64,000 bases of DNA from Parvularcula lutaonensis (GCF_014651915.1 NZ_BMXU01000001.1:1054001-1118000); one strand, 5' to 3'; shown: positions 52,556-62,613, counted from the first letter of the stretch. Notes: generated by a model not told the origin, from the letters alone. Program-made: numbers and translations.

Positions 52556-52998
52556 CGCTCGAGGCTCGAACGCAGCATCCAGGCCATTTTTTCATGCGCC
52601 GTGATGAGGTCGGCCAAGAGTCCCTCCGTCGCCGGATCACCAGCCTCTTGGGCAATGTCGAGCGCCTTCTTTGCGCCTTCAAGGAAGGTTTCGTGGCCGC
52701 TGACGAGGTTCTGCACCATCGCATTGGCTGACGGGACGCTGTTATCCGTGCTGTCGATGGCGGCAAGCTGGGCAAGCTCCGCACCCATCGGGGCATAGAC
52801 GCCAAGGGCGCGGATGCGCTCGGCGATCTCGTCCATGCTCTGCCACATCTGCGTGTAGTTCAGTTCAAAAAGCTCGTGCAGGCTCTTGAAGTTCGGGCCC
52901 TCCACATTCCAGTGGTAACCGTGCGTCTTGAGATACAGCGCGTAGGTGTCCCCCAGAACGCGCTTCAGGGCTTCAGCGGTTTTGGTCGTGTCCGTCAT
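52552..52998 (-). CDS. dps: Dps ferritin-like DNA-protecting protein
   Basis: Dodecameric iron-storage and DNA-binding protein protecting against peroxide. 148 residues with the ferroxidase residues in KTHGYHWNVEGP (His29), LHELFE and SMDEIAERIRALG (Asp56, Glu60). There is no long basic N-terminal tail. GGGAG lies seven bases before the ATG at 52998; the ATG at 53004 is too close to it. Upstream, GGAAC (minus strand, 53057-53053) lacks a proper -10, so an EcfG promoter is not claimed. Confidence 0.95.
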   Translation of the reverse strand: MTDTTKTAEALKRVLGDTYALYLKTHGYHWNVEGPNFKSLHELFELNYTQMWQSMDEIAERIRALGVYAPMGAELAQLAAIDSTDNSVPSANAMVQNLVSGHETFLEGAKKALDIAQEAGDPATEGLLADLITAHEKMAWMLRSSLER

Positions 52999-53090
52999 GG
53001 TCATTCTCCCTTTCAACCGGGATATAGAAATGGCGGGCCTATCCGCAAAATGAAAGGTTCCGCTAAGACCCATCGATCCTGTCGATAGGG

Positions 53091-54299
53091 CTAGCGCTCC
53101 ACCCGCTCACAGAATCTGGTGATGCGTTTGCCGGCTTCTTCGAGTTCCTCCATCGAGGCGGCGTAGGACAGGCGCAGGAACGGCGCCTTGCCGAATGCCG
53201 TTCCCGACACCAGCGCGACCAGTTCCTCCTCAAGAAGCGCTTCTGCGACTTCGAGATCGGTTTCGAGAATCCTCTCTCCAACCTTGCCGCCAAGCAGGCC
53301 CTCGCAACTGAAGAAGAGATAGAAGGCCCCCTCGGGCTTGTTCACGCTCAAACCGGGCGCCTTGCCGAGGACGTCGAGGAGATGGTCCCGCCGCGCGCGG
53401 AACGCCTTGTTCCGCTCGGCAAGGAAGCCGTGGTCGCCATTGAGCGCCGCCACAGCCGCCCACTGGCTGATCGAACAGGGATTGGTGGTGGTCTGGCTCG
53501 CCAGCTTGCGCATCGCCGCGATCAGGGAGGACGGGCCGCCGACATAGCCAATGCGCCAGCCGGTCATGGAATAGGCCTTGGACGCACCATTCATTGTCAG
53601 TGTGCGTTCTTTTAGCTTCCGCTCGACCTGGGCAATCGTCGCGAAGGTCGCATCATAGATGACATGCTCGTAAATATCATCCGTCAGCACCCAGACTTTC
53701 GGATGCTTGAGCAGCACGTCCGCAATTGCGCGCAAATGCGGCTCCTCCATCACGCTTCCGGTCGGGTTGCCGGGCGAGTTGAGGATCAGCCAGCGAGTCT
53801 TGGGCGTGATCGCTGCCTCCAGCGCCTGCGGGTCGAGCCTGAAACCGTCTTCGGGCTTCATCTCGACGATCACAGGCTTTGCGCCGCAGAGTTTCACAAT
53901 GTCCGGATAGCTGACCCAATAAGGAGCCGGGACGATCACCTCGTCGCCGGGATTCAGCGTCGCCATCATCGCAGCGTAGATCGCGAACTTGCCGCCGGAG
54001 GTGACGGCAATCTCCGTGCCCGCGTCATAAGTGAGGTTGTTGTCGCGCGCAAACTTCGCGGCCACTGCGTCCTTGAGCTCAGGAATGCCGTCGACCGCCG
54101 TGTAGCCGGTATGGCCGTCGCGGATCGCCTTGATCCCAGCCTCGGCAATATGTTCAGGCGTCGGAAAGTCCGGCTCTCCTGCAGCGAGGGCAATGACATC
54201 ACAGCCTTTGGCCTTGAGGTCCCTTGCCTTCTGGCTGACGGCGATGGTCGGCGACGGCGCGACCCTGCCAAGGGCTTCGGAGACGATGAGGTTGGTCAT
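53091..54299 (-). CDS. Class I pyridoxal-phosphate aminotransferase (aspartate aminotransferase-like)
   Basis: A 402-residue fold-type I aminotransferase. PLP lysine in MNGASKAYSMTGWRIGY, substrate-binding ILNSPGNPTGSV, PAPYWVSYPDIV, LTDDIYEHVIYD and FLRLSYAASMEELEEA. This subgroup (I-gamma, AspAT/prephenate aminotransferase) is typical of alphaproteobacteria. The ATG at 54299 has GGAGAAGG upstream. It diverges from the mscS gene across a spacer with a 10-bp inverted repeat. Confidence 0.95.
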   Translation of the reverse strand: MTNLIVSEALGRVAPSPTIAVSQKARDLKAKGCDVIALAAGEPDFPTPEHIAEAGIKAIRDGHTGYTAVDGIPELKDAVAAKFARDNNLTYDAGTEIAVTSGGKFAIYAAMMATLNPGDEVIVPAPYWVSYPDIVKLCGAKPVIVEMKPEDGFRLDPQALEAAITPKTRWLILNSPGNPTGSVMEEPHLRAIADVLLKHPKVWVLTDDIYEHVIYDATFATIAQVERKLKERTLTMNGASKAYSMTGWRIGYVGGPSSLIAAMRKLASQTTTNPCSISQWAAVAALNGDHGFLAERNKAFRARRDHLLDVLGKAPGLSVNKPEGAFYLFFSCEGLLGGKVGERILETDLEVAEALLEEELVALVSGTAFGKAPFLRLSYAASMEELEEAGKRITRFCERVER

Positions 54300-54322
54300 T
54301 GCGCGGCCTTCTCCGGACAAGG

Positions 54323-54375
54323 CAGCATTGGGAATCGCGGGCGAATCTTGACCTAAAGCAACAAGCCCAATGCTG
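54323..54375. promoter_or_regulatory. Widely spaced 10-bp inverted repeat between the aminotransferase and mscS genes
   Basis: CAGCATTGGG (54323-54332) and CCCAATGCTG (54366-54375) are perfect complements 33 bp apart, in a 105-bp divergent promoter region. A CTTGAC box lies between them. The spacing (43 bp centre to centre, about four helical turns) would suit two bound dimers or a shared regulator. Confidence 0.45.
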
Positions 54376-54404
54376 GGGGCGAAACAGACAATCAAGGGCA
54401 GACC

Positions 54405-55313
54405 ATGCTGACGACAAATTCAACACCGACCGGCAGCGGCCCGGTGGGCAACACCATCGAAGAGGCCCAGTCCTGGCTCGGCAACTTCCTGCGGCCAGAG
54501 ACGATCTCCTCGATGACGGAAACCGCCATCGGCTGGGGCCTCAAGGCCGTCGGCGCACTCATCGTCTTTGCCATCGGCGTCTGGATCGCCGGTCGCTTGC
54601 GCAACGCCGTGACGTCAGCGGTGGAGCGCGCGCCGAATCTCGATGTCACCCTCGCCCGTTTCTTCGGATCGATCGTCTACTGGCTGGTCTTCGCCTTCGT
54701 GGTCATCGCCGTCCTGTCGATGTTCGGCATCCAGACCACGGGCCTCGCCGCGGTCATCGGCGCCGCGGGTCTCGCCATCGGCCTCGCGCTGCAGGGCACG
54801 CTCAGCCACGTTGCTTCCGGCGTGATGCTCCTTGCGTTCCGGCCTTTCAAATACGGCGACTTTGTCGAAGCGGGCGGCGTTTCGGGTACGGTGAAGGGCA
54901 TCAACCTCTTCACCACAGAACTCGCCACGCCCGACAACAAGAAGGTTATCGTGCCGAACGGCGACATCTACTCGACGTCGATCACAAACTATTCGGCCTA
55001 TGACACCCGCCGCGTCGATATCGTCATGGGAATTTCCTACGACGACGACATCGACAAGGCGATGGCCACCCTGCGCGGCGAGATCGCCAAGGATGACAGG
55101 GTCTTGGCCGATCCCGAGCCCTTTCTCGCCGTCAAGGAACTGGGCGACAGCTCGGTGAACATCGTCTGCCGGATGTGGGTCGCGAAGGACAATTTCTGGC
55201 CGGTGACGTTCGACCTGACCAAAGCGTTCAAACAGGCTCTCGACCGCGACGACATCACGATCCCGTTCCCCACCCGCACAATCTATACCCACGAGGTGGC
55301 CAAAAGCACCTGA
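54405..55313 (+). CDS. Small-conductance mechanosensitive channel (MscS family)
   Basis: Osmotic safety valve of the inner membrane. 302 residues: three helices in the first 130 residues, the Gly/Ala-rich pore helix GAAGLAIGLALQGTLSHVAS, then the beta domain (FRPFKYGDFVEAGGVSGTV) and cytoplasmic vestibule (LATPDNKKVIVPNGDI). Length and layout match E. coli MscS. It is followed 54 bp on by a second, longer MscS-type gene. Confidence 0.95.
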   Translation: MLTTNSTPTGSGPVGNTIEEAQSWLGNFLRPETISSMTETAIGWGLKAVGALIVFAIGVWIAGRLRNAVTSAVERAPNLDVTLARFFGSIVYWLVFAFVVIAVLSMFGIQTTGLAAVIGAAGLAIGLALQGTLSHVASGVMLLAFRPFKYGDFVEAGGVSGTVKGINLFTTELATPDNKKVIVPNGDIYSTSITNYSAYDTRRVDIVMGISYDDDIDKAMATLRGEIAKDDRVLADPEPFLAVKELGDSSVNIVCRMWVAKDNFWPVTFDLTKAFKQALDRDDITIPFPTRTIYTHEVAKST

Positions 55314-55366
55314 GCGGGACATTTTCCCGGCTGGCAGAGATGGAAGTCAGTCGGGGCAAGAAAAGC

Positions 55367-56551
55367 ATGATGCATCAAGACGATCAGCCGACACCTGTCG
55401 ACGAGATGCTTGCCGAGAGCCGGGATTTTGCAGGCGAAGCGATGACCCTGGTCGAACAGGGCCTTGCCTGGCTCGAAGCCAGTGGGATCCAATGGGGCCT
55501 GGCCGCATCCATCGTCATCGGCCTCTTCATTCTGTTCCGCATTCTCAGGTCGGCCGTCTACGGCGTCCTCCACCGCAGGAAGAAGTCCGAAACCACCGTC
55601 AGGAACATCGTCGCGGAAATCGTCGGCGCGACGAACAGCGTTTTCCTTCTCCTGCTCGCCGCCATGCTGGTCATACCGTTCTTCTTCGAGCTGACCGAGC
55701 GTCAGGATGCTTGGCTTTCCCGCGTCTTTACCATCGTCTTTGCCTTCCAGATGGCGTTCTGGGTACGGGTCGTCGTCACCGCCTTTCTCGAGCGGGCAGC
55801 GAGCCGCCATGCGACCCACGACGACAGCAGCCTCGCCAATGCGCTGGGCCTGCTGAACGTCTTTGCGAACGTCCTGGTCTTCGCCGTCGCGCTCCTGTTC
55901 ATCATCGACAATCTCGGCGGAGACGTCACCGCGCTGATCGCAGGTCTCGGCGTTGGCGGCATCGCTGTCGGCCTTGCGGCCCAGAGCCTGTTCGAGGACC
56001 TCTTCGCCGGGCTCGCGATCGTCCTCGACAAGCCCTTCGTCCGCGGTGACTTCATCATCTTCGGTGACAACATGGGCACGGTGGAGAGGGTCGGGCTCAA
56101 ATCCACCCGGATCACGACGCTCCAGGGCCAGCAGCTGACCGTGAAGAACGCCAAGCTGCTCGACTACGAGATCAACAACTACCGCCGGATGGCCGAGCGC
56201 CGTGTCGTCGTGAAGATCGGCGTCATCTACCAGACCCCGCGCCAGAAACTCGCCATGATCCCCGGCGCTATCAAGGACATTGTCGAAGCGCAGCACGGCG
56301 TCCGCTTCGACCGATGCCACCTTGCGGGATACGGTGACTTCGCGGTGCTCTTCGAACTCGTCTTCTGGGTGCAGGACCGGGATTACACCGTCTATATGGA
56401 CAAGCAGCAGGCGATCCTGCTCGCCATCCACGACCTCTTCGAGCGCAACGGCATCGAGTTCGCCTACCCGACCCAGAGCCTTCACATCGAAAGCTGGCCC
56501 GATGCCGGCGGCCCGGCTCAGGGCATGCCGAGGATGGAACGCGCGCGCTAA
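55367..56551 (+). CDS. Mechanosensitive channel-like protein, longer MscS-type
   Basis: About 394 residues with an N-terminal helical part and around five membrane helices, then the pore/beta signature (LGVGGIAVGLAAQSLFEDL, KPFVRGDFIIFGDNMGTVE) and LKSTRITTLQGQQLTVKNAKL. This is the YbdG/YnaI-like architecture rather than the short MscS. Start uncertain: ATG at 55367, 55370 or 55340. Function as an osmotic or lipid-sensing channel is inferred from the family. Confidence 0.9.
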   Translation: MMHQDDQPTPVDEMLAESRDFAGEAMTLVEQGLAWLEASGIQWGLAASIVIGLFILFRILRSAVYGVLHRRKKSETTVRNIVAEIVGATNSVFLLLLAAMLVIPFFFELTERQDAWLSRVFTIVFAFQMAFWVRVVVTAFLERAASRHATHDDSSLANALGLLNVFANVLVFAVALLFIIDNLGGDVTALIAGLGVGGIAVGLAAQSLFEDLFAGLAIVLDKPFVRGDFIIFGDNMGTVERVGLKSTRITTLQGQQLTVKNAKLLDYEINNYRRMAERRVVVKIGVIYQTPRQKLAMIPGAIKDIVEAQHGVRFDRCHLAGYGDFAVLFELVFWVQDRDYTVYMDKQQAILLAIHDLFERNGIEFAYPTQSLHIESWPDAGGPAQGMPRMERAR

Positions 56552-56619
56552 GGAGTTTTGCGGGCCGCAGGCGGTGTGCCGCTTTTGGCGTGACGGGCGA
56601 GCTCTGTTAACAGGAGGAC

Positions 56620-58002
56620 ATGATGGTCCTCAACTCGCTTGCCACCGCCCTCCTCCTGCAGACCGCACCGCCTTCGGAAGTGGCAAAGCTCTACGAGATC
56701 GCCGATGCGCCGCAGGCGGATCGCATCATGGCCGACATCCAGACGCTGGTCGATTTCGGCACGCGGCACACTCTGTCAGAGACAGAAAGCGACACCCAGG
56801 GCATCGGCGCGGCACGGCGATGGATCGCTGCCGAGTTCGAGGAGATCTCCCGCGACTGTGGCGGCTGCCTGGAAGTGCGCGTCATCTCCGGTGTCGTCGA
56901 GGGTGAACGCCGGATACCCGAAGCGACAGAGATCGTCAGCGTCCTCGCGTTCCAACGCGGCAAGCTCGACCCGAACCGCATGGTCATCATGTCAGGCGAC
57001 ATCGACAGCCGTGTCTCCGACGTCATGGATGCAACCTCCGAAAGCCCCGGCGCCAACGACAATGCAAGCGGCATGGCAGGTGTCATCGAAGCCGCACGGG
57101 TCCTGACCCAATACGAATTTCCGGGCACGATCGTTTACGCTGGCCTCTCCGGCGAGGAACAGGGCCTCTTCGGCGGGGAGATCGTGGCCGCTGTAGCGAC
57201 AGAGGAAGGCTGGAACATCAAGGCCGTCCTCAACAACGACATGATCGGCAATATCGCGGGAATCGATGGCGTGATCGCCAACAATACGATCCGTGTTTTC
57301 TCAGAAGGTACGCGTGCGGATGAAACACCCGAAGCCGCGCGCTACCGCAGGTTCCGGGGCGGAGAGGTCGATAGCCCCGCCCGCAATCTTGCCCGCTACA
57401 TCGACGACATGGCGGAGGCCTACCTGCCGAACCTCGACGCCGAGATGATCTACCGCCTCGACCGCTTCGGCAGAGGGGGGCACCAGACGCCCTTCTCGAA
57501 TGCCGGCTTCCCCGCTGTGCGCATCATGGAAACCCATGAGCACTATGACCGTCAGCATCAGGACCTTCGCAATGAAGAAGGAAGGCACTATGGCGACACG
57601 ATTGCGTACGTCGACGGCGCCTTCGCGGCCCGGGCCACCGCACTCAACGCCCTGACGATGGCAGGAATCGCGGGCGCCCCGCCCTTCCCCACCGACGTCG
57701 AACTCGGCGGCGCGGTCCAGCCTTCCGCAGTCCTGACCTGGAAAGATGGCGGCGAGGGCCGCAAGGCTCGCCGCAACCTGGCGGGATACCGGGTCTACTG
57801 GCGACGGACGACTGCGCCTCAGTGGACCAACAGCCGCTTCGTCGGGAAGGTCAACGAATGGACCTTCAGGAATCTCGTGGTCGACAACTACTTCTTCGGT
57901 GTCAGCGCCGTCGCCAAGGACGGCTCCGAGACCCCGGTTGTGTTCCCGGGGCCTCCTGGCCGCTTCGAACCGCTTGGCTTACCGCGCGATGAGGAGCGGT
58001 AG
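56620..58002 (+). CDS. M28-family metallopeptidase with C-terminal fibronectin-like domain
   Basis: A 460-residue exported aminopeptidase-type enzyme; the N-terminus (MMVLNSLATALLLQ) is a short signal-like segment. Zinc-site motifs: MSGDIDSRVSD (Asp in place of the usual first His, as in a known subgroup), SPGANDNASG, LSGEEQGLFGG (catalytic Glu-Glu), NNDMIGN and a C-terminal His in ETHEHYDRQHQ. Residues about 365-450 look like a fibronectin III domain (AVLTWKDGG, LAGYRVYWRRT). AGGAGG precedes the start. It overlaps the convergent usp gene by 24 bp. Confidence 0.9.
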   Translation: MMVLNSLATALLLQTAPPSEVAKLYEIADAPQADRIMADIQTLVDFGTRHTLSETESDTQGIGAARRWIAAEFEEISRDCGGCLEVRVISGVVEGERRIPEATEIVSVLAFQRGKLDPNRMVIMSGDIDSRVSDVMDATSESPGANDNASGMAGVIEAARVLTQYEFPGTIVYAGLSGEEQGLFGGEIVAAVATEEGWNIKAVLNNDMIGNIAGIDGVIANNTIRVFSEGTRADETPEAARYRRFRGGEVDSPARNLARYIDDMAEAYLPNLDAEMIYRLDRFGRGGHQTPFSNAGFPAVRIMETHEHYDRQHQDLRNEEGRHYGDTIAYVDGAFAARATALNALTMAGIAGAPPFPTDVELGGAVQPSAVLTWKDGGEGRKARRNLAGYRVYWRRTTAPQWTNSRFVGKVNEWTFRNLVVDNYFFGVSAVAKDGSETPVVFPGPPGRFEPLGLPRDEER

Positions 58003-58800
58003 AGGCGGCTCTTCGAGATAGGACTTGGTGACGCCGCCGAGGATGACCTCACGCAAGCGCGAACGGGAATAGGCGCCGAGAACCATCATCTTGGCCCCCG
58101 CCTCGATGGCGATGTCCGCGAGCATCTTGCCGTCAGATCCTCCCGGCTGCCCGCGCAAGACCTCCGCTTCGGTGCCGCAGTCGTTGAAATGCGCCGCCAT
58201 GTCTTCCGCTGACGGAGTACCGGTCTGCTCACGCCCGATCGTCACGACAAAGATCTTCTTTGCCTGACGCAGGAGAGGCTGGGCCAGCGCCACGGCGCGG
58301 GTGGCTTCAGCGCTGCCATTCCATGCCACCGCAAGAACATCAGGACGGGCACGAAGGCCAGACGGTGGCACGAGCACGAGCGGACGACCCGAGCGGAAGA
58401 GCAGCTCCTCGATCAGCATCGGGTCGAAGGCCTTCTTCTTCGCACCGCGGTGGCGGTAGAGGATTGCTTCGCAAAGGCGCGACGCCAGCGCCGCTGCACG
58501 CGGCATCTCCCCTTCTGCGCTTCGGAAGGTACACTGAACATTGCCGGGCAGTTTTGCTGCGGCGTCATCGAAGGCTGTGTGAAGCTCCTTCTCGAGGCGC
58601 CTCGCCAGGGTGCGCTGGGCCTCGACGATCTGGTTGAGGTTCACCGCATCCGCCATCGAAACTGGCGGGCGATAGTCATCCACGACAAAATGCGCTCGAA
58701 TCACGCCGGGACCATCGCCCAGCATGACCCCGGCATCCGCGACAGCCCCCGCAAGGGATCCTGCATCGAGAGCCGGAATGAAAAGACTGCGATAAGCCAT
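57979..58800 (-). CDS. Universal stress protein (UspA family, tandem)
   Basis: A 273-residue protein with two Usp-type halves; the second retains the nucleotide-binding signature VLGAYSRSRLREVILGGVTKSYL (Gly-x2-Gly-x9-Gly-Ser/Thr pattern, given in parts: VLGAYSRSRLRE and ILGGVTKS). The first half is degraded. GGAG lies upstream of the ATG. It probably supports stress survival; partners unknown. Confidence 0.9.
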   Translation of the reverse strand: MAYRSLFIPALDAGSLAGAVADAGVMLGDGPGVIRAHFVVDDYRPPVSMADAVNLNQIVEAQRTLARRLEKELHTAFDDAAAKLPGNVQCTFRSAEGEMPRAAALASRLCEAILYRHRGAKKKAFDPMLIEELLFRSGRPLVLVPPSGLRARPDVLAVAWNGSAEATRAVALAQPLLRQAKKIFVVTIGREQTGTPSAEDMAAHFNDCGTEAEVLRGQPGGSDGKMLADIAIEAGAKMMVLGAYSRSRLREVILGGVTKSYLEEPPLPLLIAR

Positions 58801-58877
58801 GACGCTGCGTTCTCCAGATGAGCAGGGTCAGGCTAGCAGCGGAAAACCGGCGCACCTTGCGCTCGATCAGACCTGGC

Positions 58878-59834
58878 TCATCCTCTCAGCGCGTCGCGCA
58901 TCACCGCGGCCGCACCATAAAGCGCCGCATAAGGATCCGTCACCAGCCGCACCGGTACATCGGCAAGATAGTCTCTCAGGATACCGGGGCGTGCGAAGGT
59001 GCCCGCGAAATTGGCATGCGGAAGAAGGTCCTTCAGCCGGGGCATGATCCCGCCTGACACCGCGACCCCGCCCCGCGCGCCCGTGCAGACACAGGCATCC
59101 GCTGCAGCACAGGCGAGATAATCGATGAACCAGAGGATCGCCTCGCGGGCGTGGCCGGGCCCTTCGAGCGCCGCCTTGGTCACCGCAGGCGGTTCGACCG
59201 GCTCTGGTGTCTCCCCGGCATCGAGCACGACCGCTTCGTAGATGTTGACGATGCCGCGACCCGAAAGGATGTCCTCGAGGATCGGCGGATGGCCCATTTT
59301 TTTCTTGAGACGTTCGTAGAGCCGCAACTCGCGCTCGTTTCGCACGGGGAGGAGGCGGTGCCCGCCTTCCGTCGCGATGACCTTGGGCGGATGGCCCGGG
59401 ATGAAGAGCGCCTGGCCGAAGCCCGTCCCCGGTCCGACCGTCAGCACCGGTGCACCCTCCATCGGGGTGCCCTCTTTGAGGGTGATGCCCGCATCCGGCG
59501 GCATCATCCCGGCGAACCGTGCCTGGGCCTGGAAATCGTTGATGAGCCGCACGGCTGAGAAGCCGAACTGGGTTGCAAGCGCGTTCTCCCCGAGGCTCCA
59601 CGGCGCATTGGTCAGGTGGATCGTGTCTCCCTTGATCGCCCCGGCAGAGGCAACGCAAAGGGTTTTCGGCACCTTGTCGAGCTGATCGACATAGGCCCTC
59701 AGCACGTCGTCGAAATTCTTGTGATCGGCCACGGCAAGGACCTGCACGTCCCGCAGGCTGCCGTCAGGACAGGAGATCGCAAAACGCGCATTCGTCCCGC
59801 CAATGTCTCCGACCAGAAGTTCTCCGTCAGCCAT
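58878..59834 (-). CDS. glk: Glucokinase
   Basis: ATP-dependent glucokinase of the bacterial Glk (not ROK) family, 318 residues: phosphate loop GDIGGTNARFAI, LTNAPWSLGE, INDFQAQARF, GPGTGFGQALFIPG and ATEGGHRLLPV with the catalytic residues. The ATG at 59834 overlaps the end of marC by 8 bp; the upstream frame to 59861 is not needed. Phosphorylates imported glucose, supplying glycolysis or the Entner-Doudoroff pathway. Confidence 0.95.
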   Translation of the reverse strand: MADGELLVGDIGGTNARFAISCPDGSLRDVQVLAVADHKNFDDVLRAYVDQLDKVPKTLCVASAGAIKGDTIHLTNAPWSLGENALATQFGFSAVRLINDFQAQARFAGMMPPDAGITLKEGTPMEGAPVLTVGPGTGFGQALFIPGHPPKVIATEGGHRLLPVRNERELRLYERLKKKMGHPPILEDILSGRGIVNIYEAVVLDAGETPEPVEPPAVTKAALEGPGHAREAILWFIDYLACAAADACVCTGARGGVAVSGGIMPRLKDLLPHANFAGTFARPGILRDYLADVPVRLVTDPYAALYGAAAVMRDALRG

Positions 59835-60489
59835 TGCCGACACGCTCCAGAATTCCAACACGTACGCCGTCGAAGATGTACTGCGTTGCCAGCGCCATGA
59901 GCAACATGCCCAGGAGGCGCGAAATCATATTCATGCCCGTCCGGCCCAGCGCCTTCGCGATCGATCCGGACGACATCATCACGGGTATCCCGATCAGCAG
60001 CACCAAGGCCAGCGCCAGCAGCACCGCGGCCTGCGCAACAAAGGCCTGGTCGCCGTATTCCTTCGCGCCGTCGTTCATCAACAGCATGACGGTGGCGATG
60101 GCCCCCGGTCCCGCCAGCATGGGCAGGGCAAGGGGGAAGAAGGCGACATTGTCCCGCGCGGACGCCTTGGGGCCCGGGCGCTTGGCTTCGACCTCCTCGT
60201 CGGGGTCAAAGAACATGCGGAAGCCGATCAGGAAGAGGAGAAGCCCGCCAGCCGCGCGGAACGCAGCCAGTTCGATGCCCAGGTGTTTCAGCATCCACGG
60301 GCCGAGCAGCGCGAAGAAGACGAGGACGCCGAGCGAGATCGCCGCAGCCTGGATAGCGATCCTTCGCCGCTCCTTCTGGGTGTTCTGGTGGGTAAGCGCC
60401 GCGAAGAGAGGTGCGACGAGGATCGGGTCGATGACAATGAAAAGAGTGACGAAAGCGGTGAAAAACGCCGCCAGGAAACTCTGATCCAT
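59827..60489 (-). CDS. marC: MarC-family membrane protein (UPF0056)
   Basis: A 220-residue protein with six hydrophobic helices. Family signatures: FVTLFIVIDPILVAPLF, IAIQAAAISLGVLVFFALLG (in two parts) and FFPLALPMLAGPGAIATVML. MarC proteins have no settled function despite the name. Coupled to glk by an 8-bp overlap. Confidence 0.92.
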   Translation of the reverse strand: MDQSFLAAFFTAFVTLFIVIDPILVAPLFAALTHQNTQKERRRIAIQAAAISLGVLVFFALLGPWMLKHLGIELAAFRAAGGLLLFLIGFRMFFDPDEEVEAKRPGPKASARDNVAFFPLALPMLAGPGAIATVMLLMNDGAKEYGDQAFVAQAAVLLALALVLLIGIPVMMSSGSIAKALGRTGMNMISRLLGMLLMALATQYIFDGVRVGILERVGNG

Positions 60490-60613
60490 GACCTTTCCGG
60501 CTCCTCTGTCCGCTCCCGAAGCATCGGGCGGTAACAGAGGTCACGCGCAAGGCCAAGGTTTGTGTTCGGTTCGGTGAACGCGGCCACTGCCATCCCCGGA
60601 GCGGTTGCGACGT

Positions 60614-62443
60614 TCAGCGCCGCCCGAACAGCCTCTCCACGTCCTTGAGCTTGAGCTCGACATAGGTCGGACGGCCGTGGTTGCACTGGCCCGAATGAGG
60701 GGTCGCTTCCATCTGGCGCAGGAGTGCATTCATCTCCTCCGTAGTCAGACGACGGCCTGCACGCACGGAGTTCCTGCACGCATGATTGCCAAGGGTCTCG
60801 GCAATCATGTCCTTGAGCGCCGTGTCCTGCCCCAACCCCGCAAGATCACAGGCGATGTTCTTGACCAGCCCCTTGATGTCAAACTCCCCGAGCACCGCAG
60901 GCACCTCGCGGACAAGCACGGCACCGCCGCCGAAATCCTCGATCACGAGGCCATAGGCCGAAAGCTCGTCCTTCCGCTCAAGGACCAAGGTCGCTTCATC
61001 CTCGGCCAGCTCGACCACTTCAGGCACGAGAAGCGCCTGCCGCTGGGGCTCCCGCCCCTCCCCTGCCTGCTTGATACGCTCGTAGACCAGCCGCTCATGG
61101 GCCGCATGCTGATCGACGATCACGAGCCCGTCACTGGTCTGTGCCACGATATAGGTGTCGTGAAGCTGCGCCATCGCCGTGCCGAGGGGATAATCCTCTG
61201 GCTGCGGAACCGGCGCCGGATAGGCATCCGGCTCCGGTTCGTAGCGTCTCGCACTCGGCGCCGAAACCGGGGCCAGCCGCGTCTGTCGTTCGGAAAATCC
61301 CAGGAAGGGGTTGGAAGGACGCGGCTCCGGCGGCGCGACCTGAGGCCGCCCGGTCTGCGCGGCGCGCATTGCCTGCGCTGCCACGGTGGTCGATGCCTTG
61401 TGACCTGCCTCGGCGATCGCAGTGCGCAGTCCACTGACGATCATCCCACGCACCAGCGCAGCATCACGGAACCGCACTTCCGTCTTTGCCGGGTGCACGT
61501 TCACATCGACGAGGTCCGAGGGCATGTCGAGGAAAAGGCAGAGGAGCGGATGACGGTCGCGCGCCAGGAAATCGGCATAGGCCCCACGCACGGCACCGAC
61601 CATCAGCTTGTCACGGACAGGTCGACCACGGACGAAGAGATACTGCTTGTCCGGAAGGCCCCGGTTGAAAGTCGGGACGCCAGCAAACCCGGATAGCGTC
61701 ATCCCTTCCCGCTCGAGCGCAACGGGCACGGCATTCTCGCCGAAGTCCCTGCCCATGATGGCAGAGAGCCGCGCAAGATGACCCTCAGGACCCGGAGGTT
61801 CGGCCCGGTAGGCAAAGCGCTGCCTGCCATCAACGGTCAGGGTGAAGGCGACATCGGGCCGGGCCATGGCTAGCCGCTTCACCGCATCGGCGCAGGCCGA
61901 ACCCTCCGCGCGCTCGCCCTTCATGAATTTGAGGCGCGCCGGGGTGGCAAAAAAGAGGTCCGCGACCTCCACCCTTGTGCCCGTCCCGGCAAACGGCGCC
62001 GGGCAAGGTTCCGCCATGACGCCCGCCTTCACAGACAACTGCCAGCCCTCGCCGCCTTCAACGCGCGACGTGATCGTCAGCCGCGCGACGGCGCCGATCG
62101 AGGGCAAGGCTTCACCGCGAAACCCCATCGTATCGATGGTCAGGAGGTCGACCTCCCCATCGCCCGTGGCGTTGAGCTTCGATGTGGCGTGTCGCTCGAG
62201 CGCGAGGGGTAGCTCCTCAGGCCCCATGCCGCAGCCATCATCGGTGACGGCGATCAGCTTGCGCCCGCCCTCTTCGATCTCGACCGCGATTCTGGTCGCC
62301 CCAGCATCGAGGGCGTTCTCGACAAGTTCCTTGACGGCAGCAGCGGGCCGCTCGATCACCTCACCCGCGGCGATCCTGTTCACCGCGCCGGCAGGCAGGC
62401 GGCGAATACGGGGGTGTAGACTCGCGCGTTCTGTTGGCGACAT
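60614..62443 (-). CDS. mutL: DNA mismatch repair protein MutL
   Basis: Couples MutS recognition to strand nicking. About 609 residues. GHKL ATPase motifs: [42 protein letters not shown]. The C-terminal dimer/endonuclease domain has the metal motif [22 protein letters not shown] and [12 protein letters not shown], so nuclease activity is expected, as in organisms without MutH. The middle is a Pro-rich linker (about 350-410). ATG at 62443, or GTG at 62449. Confidence 0.96.
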   Translation of the reverse strand: MSPTERASLHPRIRRLPAGAVNRIAAGEVIERPAAAVKELVENALDAGATRIAVEIEEGGRKLIAVTDDGCGMGPEELPLALERHATSKLNATGDGEVDLLTIDTMGFRGEALPSIGAVARLTITSRVEGGEGWQLSVKAGVMAEPCPAPFAGTGTRVEVADLFFATPARLKFMKGERAEGSACADAVKRLAMARPDVAFTLTVDGRQRFAYRAEPPGPEGHLARLSAIMGRDFGENAVPVALEREGMTLSGFAGVPTFNRGLPDKQYLFVRGRPVRDKLMVGAVRGAYADFLARDRHPLLCLFLDMPSDLVDVNVHPAKTEVRFRDAALVRGMIVSGLRTAIAEAGHKASTTVAAQAMRAAQTGRPQVAPPEPRPSNPFLGFSERQTRLAPVSAPSARRYEPEPDAYPAPVPQPEDYPLGTAMAQLHDTYIVAQTSDGLVIVDQHAAHERLVYERIKQAGEGREPQRQALLVPEVVELAEDEATLVLERKDELSAYGLVIEDFGGGAVLVREVPAVLGEFDIKGLVKNIACDLAGLGQDTALKDMIAETLGNHACRNSVRAGRRLTTEEMNALLRQMEATPHSGQCNHGRPTYVELKLKDVERLFGRR

Positions 62444-62585
62444 CCGCACTCGTTAACGCGACTCATGAAGCAGTCCCAACCACCGCGTTTTGCACAATCC
62501 CAAGCGCAGCTTGCTGTGCCCAACAGAGTGGTGCGCTGGACCGCGCGCCGTGATGACACTGCCTCCCGAGCTGCAATGCAGTTGG

Positions 62586-62613
62586 TTGCTCGCCAAGGAA
62601 AAAAATCTACACT
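62586..62613 (+). promoter_or_regulatory. Weak candidate sigma-70 promoter upstream of the 62682 lipoprotein
   Basis: TTGCTC (62586-62591), a 16-nt spacer and TACACT (62608-62613) in an AT-rich stretch that contrasts with the GC-rich surroundings. It is the best box pair I could find before the lipoprotein gene; the match is modest. Confidence 0.3.

Noticed and set aside
53005-53057. Possible EcfG promoter of dps (GGAAC on the minus strand at 53057-53053)
   Set aside because: At 16-17 bases downstream there is no GTT-type -10, so only half of the motif is present.
56620-58002. Missing first zinc histidine in the M28 peptidase (GDIDSR in place of GxHxDS)
   Set aside because: A recurrent variant of a known M28 subgroup in which Asp serves as ligand; all other metal residues are present.
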